This document shows positions 1-7,708 of a stretch of 13,155 bases of DNA, piece after piece; the stretch's first letter is position 1, and the number at the start of each line of letters is the position of its first letter. The stretch comes from Heterostelium multicystogenum. Taxonomy: Eukaryota; Evosea; Eumycetozoa; Acytosteliales; Acytosteliaceae. The position numbers and the translations under genes are program-made. The stretch lies in the NCBI GenBank assembly GCA_003667245.1, contig RCNN01000472.1, positions 1-13,155 of the forward strand. The letters are read 5' to 3'. The notes beneath the pieces were generated by a model. The model was not told where the DNA came from. It ran no database searches and saw only the letters and a list, made by a program, of their open reading frames with translations.

Positions 1-428
1 ACAATTGCGTACGCCAACATCTGTCAATCGAACATAAGAAGTATTCTGCAACGACAGGAATGTTTCTAAATAATAGATGTTAGTTAGAGATTACTTGCTA
101 TCAATCTGTTTTCCAAGTTTTGATATTACTGTTGAATTGACAATCGAAAATTGTCTTGTCCATCGATTTACCTAGTAGCCATATCTGGATATTCGAGAGA
201 GTTATGTTGAAGTGCCTGGATCCGTATAGACTTGGTCCTCTAGGTAAATAATAAACGGAAGACAAGGTGAAATGAATGAATCGCACCTTGGAAATATTGG
301 ATTGTTTGGGTAGTGTCTGGATGAACGATGCTACATAAGACAAGGTCTTGCACGGTGGACGTCCTGGTATTCCACATCCCGGGATATCTGCACCATTGTT
401 TGATAATCGAAAAGATGGTTTGAGCTGA
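1..428 (-). pseudogene. Partial, interrupted beta-helix-like secreted protein gene
   Basis: The minus-strand frame is open from about 428, just after a possible splice acceptor (ATTCAG), down to a TGA at 101-103. It encodes a segment with PGCGIPGRPPCKTLSYV followed by repeating short strands such as SRHFNITLSNIQIWLLG. A CG...PCKTL motif followed by N-I-T/S-N-I strands recalls extracellular right-handed beta-helix (pectin-lyase-fold) proteins common in amoebae; this family call is by motif impression, not by alignment. After the stop, coding character resumes in another frame towards position 1 (NTSYVRLTDVGVRNC), so a small indel and a TAA at about 89 interrupt the gene. The gene runs off the left edge, so its C-terminus is not seen. 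No first exon with a signal peptide was found upstream. A short unrecognised intron instead of the break was considered, but only about 29 bases between GT and AG are available. Confidence 0.5.
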
Positions 429-470
429 ATCTACTAAATTTATTTATTCCATGTCAATAATAATATTACT

Positions 471-501
<31 letters not shown>

Positions 502-985
502 TAAATCCAATCGATGATCAGTGCAGTCATCATTCAATTAACCAATCAATCGATTTGGTCCAGTCAAAGTCAATCTTGATTTTGATATTTTGATGAGCAA
601 ATGACATCCAATTCATTGCAGGTGTTCGTTACAAGATTATTGGCATCTTTGACTGGTTGATCATCCTATCAGGTGAATAACATACCACAATATACAATTG
701 ATAAAATAAATAATAGAACTGAAAATATATGGTTAAACTTAATAGATATCATGTTACTACAATCATCATTAGATAGAATACTTTAATAAATATATAATCA
801 AATAATTTAACACATATTTTGTAAATAATAATTATTACATATAATTCAGGTTCCAAAAACTTATTATTTGAAAAAATCATTTCTTTTTTTCATAACAAAC
901 TTTAGTAAAATTCTTAATATCAAAAAAAAAATAACAATAATTGATCAAAATATAAATAAAGGAAATATCGTTCATTCATAATATT
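429..985. other. AT-rich non-coding stretch upstream of the tRNA gene
   Basis: No convincing reading frame is seen on either strand. The stretch holds a TAA trinucleotide microsatellite, several poly(A)/poly(T) runs and very low GC. It probably includes the upstream part of the minus-strand gene at 1-428 (an intron or promoter) and the 5' flank of the tRNA gene. No second mobile element sits in the roughly 50 bases upstream of the tRNA, the place used by TRE5-type elements in Dictyostelium. Confidence 0.6.
473..501. repeat. (TAA)n microsatellite
   Basis: About nine to ten perfect TAA units in non-coding DNA, preceded by shorter AAT-rich sequence. Trinucleotide AT repeats like this are common in dictyostelid genomes. 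Confidence 0.9.
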
Positions 986-1069
986 GGCTCCATAGCATAG
1001 TTGGTTATTGTACTTCCCTAGTAAAGGAAGAGTTAGGAAGGGGTCACGAGTTCGAATCTCGTTGGAGCC
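986..1069 (+). tRNA. tRNA-Thr (anticodon AGT) with an 11-base intron
   Basis: The acceptor stem GGCTCCA (986-992) pairs perfectly with TGGAGCC (1063-1069). The anticodon stem CTTCC (1013-1017) pairs with GGAAG (1036-1040). The loop reads C-T-A-G-T-A before the intron and A after it, giving anticodon AGT (threonine). The T arm ACGAG-TTCGAAT-CTCGT (1046-1062) contains the internal B box. The gene is 84 bases, and removing 1024-1034 gives 73 bases, a normal class I length. The intron lies one base 3' of the anticodon, the canonical eukaryotic position. The GGCTCCATAGC start and GGGTC variable loop also match eukaryotic tRNA-Thr. Without the intron the anticodon loop would have eight bases and the molecule would not fold normally. 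The 3' CCA is not encoded, as expected in a nucleus. Confidence 0.93.
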
Positions 1070-1075
1070 TTTTTT
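1070..1075 (+). terminator. RNA polymerase III T-run terminator
   Basis: Six consecutive T residues begin directly after the last base of the tRNA acceptor stem. This is the standard Pol III termination signal. Confidence 0.9.
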
Positions 1076-1110
1076 GTAAAATATTACGCATGCGGTAAAT
1101 ATATCCCATT

Positions 1111-1169
1111 CCACATGGTTAGTCTGCTTGTGGCGCCTTGGGTCGTGGGTTCGAATCCCGGGTTTTCCA
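1111..1169 (+). promoter_or_regulatory. tRNA-like relic carrying an external B box
   Basis: The stretch has a D-loop-like piece (TGGTTAGTC at 1117-1125) and a perfect B-box core GGTTCGAATCC (1148-1158), ending in GGTTTTCCA. The T stem pairs only partly (three good pairs plus a G-T), and no 5' acceptor strand complementary to GTTTTCC is present, so it is not a functional tRNA. Dictyostelium discoideum tRNA genes are known to be followed by an external B box about 100 bases downstream. This one lies about 80 bases after the tRNA-Thr gene, in the same orientation. It may bind TFIIIC or merely be a decayed second tRNA gene. Confidence 0.65.
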
Positions 1170-1170
1170 T

Positions 1171-1183
1171 ATTTTTCCCCCGA
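1171..1183 (+). repeat. 5' target-site duplication of the retrotransposon
   Basis: ATTTTTCCCC (1171-1180) recurs exactly at 5736-5745, directly after the 3' poly(A). The match extends to ATTTTTCCCCCGA versus ATTTTTCCCCGA if one C is allowed to differ. It lies about 100 bases 3' of the tRNA gene. The first A and the run of Cs make the exact edge uncertain by a few bases. Confidence 0.75.
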
Positions 1184-1281
1184 TTTTTTTTTGTATCTGT
1201 ATAAAGTTTATCTAGTTTTTATTTATCATTGTTAGGTTAGACTCACTGCTTGTGTTAGTGCATCTTAGTTATCTGTCTAAT

Positions 1282-2112
1282 ATGTCTGGCCACAAGATTA
1301 AAGAGAAAATAGCCAACTTTTATAATAGTCACCACAAGTTCAACAGCAGCATTAGCTTCAAGGACGTACTGAAGCTTAACACGCTTTACGTAAGATTGTG
1401 CTTCCCGCGTGCGAAGCATATAACTGCTAAGACCAAAGACAGGCTCTATGGCTTGTTTCAGGTTGTCTACAAACACTTTGTCTCGACTGCCAGTAAAGAC
1501 GGTCTGCTATTCTCTGGTAGGGTCGATGTAGAACGTCTTGGCGAGTTGCACGAATTCTGCTGTGAAAACCTCTCGGAGTCTAAATGCAGGAAGGTTACTG
1601 CCTTCTTCCCTGAGTTCAACTTTGTTCGTGTCTCGGCCATATCTTCTAATGATTGCATTGATGTGTTGTCTAGCAAGTTCGATGCTAAGGGTACCAAGGA
1701 AGTATTCGGTTTCAATGCGGTGCATATCAGTCATAAGTCGATTAGGTTGCCTTCTAACAGTGCAGACGTAGAGATCTGGAGGTCCTCTTCTTGGTATCTC
1801 TTTGGTAGGGATGCTAAGTTGGCGGACGTCAACATAGATGATAAGGCATCAGGTCTTTCGTGCACTCTTATCCCTTATGTTCCTCCTAGAGATAAGAGCG
1901 GTCCTAGTACGCCAGACTGTAAGGATACTGCTCCGAGTAAGAGCACGGTGCTCAACAAAACGGTTGGCAAGCAACGGGCGAGCGTGCATGTTAGCGACTC
2001 CTCGTCAGAGGGGGAAGAAGTTGAGAAGTCCGGCGTAGCCAGTGTGAGCAAGGAAGTGGCTGGTGGTAAAAAGTCCAGCTCAGGCAGGACTATCAAGCCC
2101 GTTAAGGTATAG
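1282..2112 (+). CDS. Retrotransposon ORF1 protein (276 aa), probable RNA-binding or structural partner
   Basis: The frame is open from 1252, where it begins with GTG; the first ATG, at 1282 (MSGHKIKEKI), is the credible eukaryotic start. Residues about 1-190 look globular and basic, with regular hydrophobics and several cysteines. I see no CCHC zinc knuckle, RRM signature or convincing coiled coil. Residues about 200-276 are low complexity: Pro/Ser/Thr/Lys, then an acidic serine cluster (VSDSSSEGEEVEKSG) and a basic Lys/Ser/Arg tail ending IKPVKV. In non-LTR elements, ORF1 proteins bind the element RNA and help form the ribonucleoprotein; that role is inferred from position. The frame is intact, unlike ORF2. 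It ends at a TAG (2110-2112) that overlaps the start of the ORF2 open frame, which lies in the -1 frame relative to it. Confidence 0.8.
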   Translation: MSGHKIKEKIANFYNSHHKFNSSISFKDVLKLNTLYVRLCFPRAKHITAKTKDRLYGLFQVVYKHFVSTASKDGLLFSGRVDVERLGELHEFCCENLSESKCRKVTAFFPEFNFVRVSAISSNDCIDVLSSKFDAKGTKEVFGFNAVHISHKSIRLPSNSADVEIWRSSSWYLFGRDAKLADVNIDDKASGLSCTLIPYVPPRDKSGPSTPDCKDTAPSKSTVLNKTVGKQRASVHVSDSSSEGEEVEKSGVASVSKEVAGGKKSSSGRTIKPVKV

Positions 2113-5100
2113 AACTCTTTAAGACCCTTGTCTGGAACTGCAGAGGAGCAGTGACAGACAAATCGCTTGCTGATATCTCCTCTACTATCACTGGTTTTTC
2201 CCCTGTTCTGACCATTCTTACCGAGATCAACGATGTTAACTCTCGCTTCTTTTCGACATTCAATCCTCACTACAAGGATTGCGCACTTCTCGCCACCTCT
2301 AACGGTAGAGGCACCGGGGTGGCGGTCATTTCACATACGACAGAATTAAAATCACTCCTATTCATATGGACAATAATGGCAGGTACATATTACTCAATGT
2401 TTCATTCACTGGTGGTCACGACTACAACATGTTGGCGGTTTATGCTCCGGCTTCCCGTGATGGGAGGAGGTCTTTTGCGGACTCTCTGCTTTCCTTCCCG
2501 AAGCTGTGGAGCCCTTATAAGGTAGATATTGTATGTGGGGACTTCAATTGTGTTCCTGGGGATGGCTCTCCTCTCTCTACTGTTCTCGACGCGATTTCAG
2601 AAGAGCATGATTTGGTTGACGTTGGTTCTGATGCTAACCAGAGCACGTGGTCGCACAGTGGGGTCTCTAAGCGACTTGACAGGTTTTACATTAAGTCCTG
2701 TTTTATTAACAACTCCTTCTCTGTCGTTCCTACGGCGCTGTCCGACCACTCTATGCTTTTTTTACCAGATCCCTTCCGGTCTGTCGGGTTCTGTGCCTAC
2801 CTCCCCTTGGAGGTTGGATAGGTATACTGCAATGGAACCGGTAGTCAAAGATAAAGTTAATCAAATTCTCTCTTCTAGGACGGTGACATCACTGAACGAC
2901 TGGATCACCATGAAGTCAGTTATCGTTAGCACCTATAAGAAGTTCCAGAGTCTTCGTAGGCTGGCCAAGCGCAAGCTTATAGCCAGCTTGATCACTATCA
3001 TGAGCACACCCGAACTGTCTGTGGAAGTCAGAGGTAAGGCTAAGAATGACCTCATTCTCCTGCAGTCGGAGGAGGCGTCTATCAGGGACTCCATCCGCAA
3101 GATGTGCCAGCAACTGAACGGGGAAGTACCGTCGAAGGTGCTAACCTCCAAGCTCTCCCAATCTAAAAGAGACACTACCATTCCAGGCCTTAGAAGACCT
3201 GATGGGAGTGTCACCAAGGATGTAAACGAGATGACCAAAATCATGGAAAACTTCTACTCTGGCTTGTTTGCCAACGTCAAAGATGATCCCGAAATTCACC
3301 TGCAAATGCTTAAAAGATGGGCCTGTCAACCTGTTGACACTTCTATCGGTAAGCGTTTCACTGTTGAGGAGGTGACGGACATGATCCGTTCCTCTAACCC
3401 CTATAAGGCCCCTGGTCCGGATGGGCTAGGGCTGTGGTTTTATTTGGAGCATTTAGAGCCAGTGTCCTCTATACTCACCTCTCTTTTTAACAAGGCTCTG
3501 GAAGGTAAGTGCCGCATCCCATCTGATTTCAAGGTCGGTGTCATCACCACTATCTACAAAAAAGGGGATGTGCACGACCCCGCCAACAGAAGACCTATCA
3601 CACTCCTCAACTGCGACTATAAGCTGCTGTCTAAAGCCATTAATGAGCGCTTCAAGCCTCAGGTGGAAAAAATAGTTAGCGTGTCGCAAACTGGTTTTGT
3701 TCAAGGAAGATACATCATGGACAATATTGTTGCTATGAAGGAGGTATTAGACTATTGTGTCGAAAATAAGATCATTGGTCTTATCACGTTGTTCGACTTC
3801 AACAAGGCCTTCGACTCTATCTCGCATGGATCTATCAGGCGTACACTCGAGCACATTGGCACTCCCCCTGGTCTTATCAACTTAATCATGGATATGTTAG
3901 TTGGTTCTTCCGCCAGGGTGATTGTTAACGGCTTTCTTACTAACTCTATTGTACTCAAAAGGGGAACCAAGCAAGGGGACCCTTTGTCGCCTACTCTTTT
4001 TGTATTAGTCATCGAGTGCCTGGCTAGGTGTATCAACCAATCTATCGCCAAAGGACTCCCTCTTAACCATCAGGGGGATGTCTTTAAGATGCTTCAGTTT
4101 GCAGACGACTCTGCTACACTTTCTTCTTCCTTCAAAGACTTACACATCAAGCTCAGTATATTTGACCTGTTCTGTAAAGCGACTTCGTCTAAGGTTAATC
4201 CATCCAAATGTTCAATCATCAAAATTGGGATTCATCCAGATGAGAAGACATATCCCCCTATCGTTGGCCATCAGAAGATACCTGTGTCTAATGTTCCCGA
4301 GCGATATTTGGGACTATTCTTTACAGCCAATGGCCTACATCACTCATTGGACTCCGTTGTCGACTCTATTAAGTCTAATCTTCTCAGATGGAAGTCCACA
4401 GGCATCACTCTGCGGACTAAAGTTTCAATCGTCAAGTCATATTCCCTCAGTAAACTTACCTACAATATGTACGTAGATACACTCACTGATGAGGAAGTTA
4501 AGAAGCTGGATAACGTCATCTCATGGTTCCTTTGGGCGTCCAATTCGGCCCCTTTCTCAGACTTCAAACACTACAGAAAAACTATGTCTAAGCAACGTGC
4601 TGTTCAGCACTGGTTGCGAGGAGGTGTCTCTTTGTGGGACATCAGACTGAGAAATGTGGCTCAAAGAGTGTGGTTCTTTAACAGATACCTCTACCTCTCT
4701 TCGATGAAACCGTATAGCGTCAGCTACTTTGATAGTTGGATCAAACAACAGAGGTGCAAAAATGTCACTTCGATATTCCTGCGAGCTTGCCATGCTCAGT
4801 GGCACTTGCTAGCATCGCACCTCAAACATGTCAAAACCGGTCTCTTTAATGCCACGCCACTTCTGTCTAAAGGGATCCCCTATCGCTTAGGGAGATCTAT
4901 GATTGCCTGATATCCATGGAATACAAAACCCCCAATCTGACGGATGGTCAATTTCAATGGTCGCTTCCGCCCACTAAAGTCGACTTCACCTCCAAATCTA
5001 ATATATTCTCCCACATTGCCAACATAAGCCACCATAGAGGACGGAACACCGTCTTCAGATTCTTTGCTAGGGCACTACCTGGTTTAGCCTACGTCAAAAA

Positions 5101-5476
5101 CTCAGATTGTTGTATGTGCTGCAATCACTACTCTGACCCGTATATTCATACATTCTTCAATTGTCGAGTAGTAATTCAGCGCTTCAATCTGTCGACGATC
5201 TTCAACCATTTAGGCCTCTCAATTCCCACCTACCATTGGTCACTCGAGCAGTCCTATGCTCTGTTAACCAGACGGGATATAGTTTCTGTCTTGGTCTCCA
5301 TCATATACCACCAAATATGGAAGTTCTACTGTAAATGTAACTTCGGTAATACCCCTGTTGTCGAAAACGATCTATTGTCCAATTCGCTTATCCTGTCGGA
5401 GTATCATAATCATGTATCTGTCTTGTCTCTCGTCTCTAAGAACGACGTCGTTAAGCTCCGTGCCAAACTCATGTAA
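2106..5476 (+). pseudogene. Retrotransposon ORF2 polyprotein (endonuclease, reverse transcriptase, Zn-like C-terminus), three frameshifts
   Basis: The frame opens at 2106 without an ATG and soon reads LVWNCRGAV, the usual start of the endonuclease domain. The endonuclease has the ILTE catalytic Glu (2223-2225), GDFN (2537-2548) and SDH (2741-2749). The reverse transcriptase has KAPGPDG (3405-3425), FDFNKAFDS (motif A, 3792-3818), GTKQGDPLSP (motif B, 3963-3992), FADD (motif C, 4098-4109) and YLG further on. The C-terminus holds C-x2-C...H-x4-C (5108-5164), like the zf-RVT region of L1-type elements. The frame shifts at about 2325-2345 (equivalent to minus one base), in the T7 run at 2757-2763 (plus one) and near GGG at 4890-4892 (minus one). 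Each time the expected motif order resumes in the new frame, and no internal nonsense codon is needed to explain the breaks. Catalytic residues are retained. The end is TAA at 5474-5476. Confidence 0.9.
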
Positions 5477-5664
5477 TTCAACCAGTGTAGTTCTGTATCA
5501 GCTGCTTCATCAACTTCTCACACTTTTTTCAACTCCTATCCAACTCATATCAACCAATTTCAGCTCATCGCAACTATCAATCTATCACGTAAAACTATAT
5601 TAACTTAATATGAAGAAAATAGAATACATAAAAAAGAAAAAAAAAAAAAAAAAAATAGAAAACT

Positions 5665-5680
5665 GATGGCTTCGGTCATC
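5665..5680 (+). promoter_or_regulatory. 3' UTR hairpin with UUCG tetraloop
   Basis: GATGGC (5665-5670) pairs with GTCATC (5675-5680) through six pairs, one of them G-T, closing a TTCG loop by a C-G pair. C(UUCG)G is an exceptionally stable tetraloop. Stem-loops near the 3' end of several non-LTR elements are recognised by their reverse transcriptase; that role here is an inference. Confidence 0.6.
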
Positions 5681-5685
5681 CGAAA

Positions 5686-5691
5686 AATAAA
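5686..5691 (+). promoter_or_regulatory. AATAAA polyadenylation signal of the retrotransposon
   Basis: AATAAA sits 27 bases before the terminal A tract and just after the UUCG hairpin. Spacing and position fit the transcript end of the element. Confidence 0.7.
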
Positions 5692-5735
5692 GCTTAATAC
5701 TTCAATTTTTACTCCTTAAAAAAAAAAAAAAAAAA

Positions 5736-5747
5736 ATTTTTCCCCGA
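5736..5747 (+). repeat. 3' target-site duplication of the retrotransposon
   Basis: ATTTTTCCCCGA follows the poly(A) directly and repeats the sequence at 1171-1183, with one C fewer. The leading A is shared with the tail and cannot be assigned. Confidence 0.75.
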
Positions 5748-6886
5748 ACACTTCCAGTGAACCCATGTACTTTCAAGTCTGTATAATACCATCCGCCATG
5801 AAGAATATGTAAATTGACAAGCGAAGCCCTCAACTACGTACACCATTGGTGTACTCTTAAAATCTTCTGTCGATTCGAAATACTTAACAGTCCACTGTTG
5901 AAACACCTTGCTCCAAATAATAATAGGAAGTCATGCTCTTTAAAATGATGGTCATCACAACCGGCCTGAGGTTGTAAAAAAGAAATCTGTAGGCTTCTAA
6001 ACCCTACCTTAAATAAACAACTGTATGGTTATAACAAAAAAAAAAACAAAAAAAATTCCACATCTACCATCACCTTGGTTCTCTTGGTCGTATTTGAACC
6101 GCCTTCCATAAACTTGTCGATTCCAACTGTGATATTCGATGAGATTGGTGCGTTGACCAAACTGTAGAAAGTTGAATTCTCTGAGCTTGATACCAATTTC
6201 CACTCCAAATTCAAAACTGTAAACCAAATCATCGACAGAATTTCTTTCGTTAATCGAATGAATCGAGATGTTTGTAGAAGGTTGAAAGTGATTGGTCTAG
6301 AATATTCAAAATACATTCAAGTAAGGACTCTTTTTGAAATCATCTTTGGCTAAGTACAGTAGATTGAGAAGGGATTCATCGTAGAATTTAATTTCGGAAA
6401 TCAGTTGTCCCGAACCACCCAGGAATGAAAAACTACATTTAACAGCAACAGTCTCTGATGTTCAGAAAACATCGATTGTGGATAGATACTAATGGATGAG
6501 TTGGAAGTGGTTGTGAAGTTGATATTCGTGACTGTGATATTTTCATCTGGGATCGCATCCATGTTGTTAACCACGGTTGATGATTCGATGGTGAAGTTTT
6601 CATTGAAAGAACTCCTGGTAGAAATCAAAATAGATACAAAAGATGAACCAGAGATACCTTTTCTTGAATATATATAATCTCCCAGGGTTGATATCCATTT
6701 TGTAATTGAATCTATAAAATTTGTAGCATGAATTAATATCATTGTAGGGCTGATAATCTATGGCATAATGTTATAAATAGAATTGTTATGATCAACAACA
6801 AAATAGGTACTTTTTTTAAATAGACCTTTGGATGTTAGTTTTTTCAAAAGATCTAAAAAAATGAGTAGTTTGTCATTTTTTTCCAT
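5748..6886 (-). pseudogene. Broken Asn/Ser/Thr-rich gene of unknown function
   Basis: On the minus strand a good start lies at 6886 (MEKNDKLLIFLDLLKKL), open for 42 codons to a TAG at 6758-6760. Coding character then continues to the left in changing frames: one with DYQPYNDINSCYKFYRFNYK, then IPDENITVTNINFTTTSN in the frame ending at 6401, then GGSGQLISEIKFYDESLL, and later ISSNITVGIDKFMEGGS near 6080-6120. The N-I-T-V-T-N-I strands suggest a glycosylated extracellular or beta-helix-like protein, resembling the fragment at 1-428, but I do not recognise the family. At least four small indels would be needed to join the pieces. It reaches the 3' flank of the retrotransposon and its true 3' end is unclear; the weakest part is 5748-6020, where no frame is clearly better than the others. 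Confidence 0.45.
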
Positions 6887-7011
6887 CAAAAATATCTAAT
6901 TCATAATGTAAATTTGATTATTGAAAAACTAACTTCAAGTTCTTTTCACCAAAGAAGTAATAGCTTATGACATGATACTTGTTATGTGTTTCATGATGAC
7001 TTTTGTTCAAA

Positions 7012-7309
7012 ATGAAATCAATTCCACATATTGGAAGATGGTGGATGTTTGTTGTTTTGATCTTTTTTAAGTTGATCAATTGGTTAGGTACTTTTTTAAA
7101 ACTTGGTAATCAAATTTTTATTAAGATAGAAAATACATTATATATGTTTTATTTTAAATTAAAAGTACTTTGATATCAAACAAAATATTTCATTTTAGGA
7201 CTCGTCTGGAGACTATTCAGATGTTCTACTTGAAGTTTCTAATGTGGGAATGAATTTGACAAATTTAGAAACATCTACCTCACCCGATCCACCTTCAACA
7301 TCCAAATAA
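7012..7309 (+). CDS. Possible short two-exon gene with hydrophobic N-terminus
   Basis: An ATG at 7012 opens MKSIPHIGRWWMFVVLIFFK, which looks like a signal peptide or anchor, and runs to a GTACTT donor at 7088. A separate coding-looking exon follows TTTTAG at 7193-7198: DSSGDYSDVLLEVSNVGMNL and on to PPSTSK and TAA at 7307-7309. The two do not join in phase at TTTTAG; they do join if the acceptor is the CAG at 7218-7220, giving a protein of roughly 55 residues. Either that acceptor is used, a one-base indel is present, or the exons belong to different transcripts. The function is unknown. Confidence 0.3.
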
Positions 7310-7708
7310 TATCCAAAACATGATCATTGACTGATTAAACTCATTCAATAAACTAACCTATATACATATGACATTTAAATGTGTTAAAAACATATTTTTT
7401 GTAATACCTCGGTGGCAGTGGCAAAGGAGTTGTTGGTATTGAATTTTTTATTGACATATATCAATAAACATGCAAACATTACCATGCTGGGCAAGTTTAT
7501 CCAACTTAGGAATTAACACTCTAAGAATACAATTGTAAAAAGGGATGGATATTATTATGTTAATTCATTAAACATATGTCAATAAAATTAATTATTTAAA
7601 TTGAGTAACCTATCCTTTTCTCAATCAAATATTATATTTAAAGATACAGTAATATTGTTTTTCATTTAAATATTTAAATAATTAATTACATTATCTATTT
7701 CTATCTAA
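7310..7708. other. AT-rich intergenic region
   Basis: No reading frame of note on either strand. Long A/T runs before the ATG at 7709 are typical of dictyostelid promoters, but no specific element could be identified. Confidence 0.6.

Larger units (their letters stand above)
1181..5735 (+). mobile_element. Full-length tRNA-associated non-LTR (L1-type) retrotransposon
   Basis: The element is about 4.55 kb. It has a short 5' UTR of about 100 bases, ORF1, an ORF2 with apurinic-type endonuclease, reverse transcriptase and a C-terminal Cys/His cluster, a 3' UTR and a poly(A) end. It is flanked by a 10-13 base direct repeat and has no long terminal repeats. Its location about 100 bases downstream of a tRNA gene and in the same orientation matches the niche of TRE3-type elements described in Dictyostelium, and the ORF order fits. 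Its GC and codon use (many C- and G-ending codons) are plainly richer than the AT-rich surroundings. ORF2 carries three frameshifts, so this copy is not obviously autonomous. Membership of a particular TRE or related lineage is an inference from position and architecture; no family-specific sequence was recognised. Confidence 0.88.
5477..5735 (+). other. Retrotransposon 3' UTR with two A tracts
   Basis: The 3' UTR begins T/C-rich and contains an A tract at 5630-5655 (one interrupting G at 5636). A 62-base segment follows, with a UUCG hairpin and an AATAAA signal, and then the terminal A tract at 5718-5736. The second tract starts about 27 bases after AATAAA, a normal cleavage distance, so it is the likely real tail. 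The first tract would then be copied from the element sequence. Confidence 0.75.

Noticed and set aside
1111..1169. A second functional tRNA gene
   Set aside because: No 5' acceptor strand pairs with GTTTTCC, the anticodon arm cannot be formed and the T stem is imperfect.
1252..1281. GTG at 1252 as the ORF1 start
   Set aside because: A GTG start is not expected in eukaryotes; ATG at 1282 follows 30 bases later and the added residues show no conserved character.
1255..2270. Minus-strand frames inside ORF1
   Set aside because: They are shadows of the plus-strand coding region, which has a continuous frame and consistent codon use.
5630..5655. The first A tract as the element's end
   Set aside because: The direct repeat follows the second tract, and AATAAA lies at the right distance from the second tract.
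6492..6677. Plus-strand frame of 61 codons
   Set aside because: The opposite strand has the more protein-like NITVTNINF pattern and joins with neighbouring fragments.
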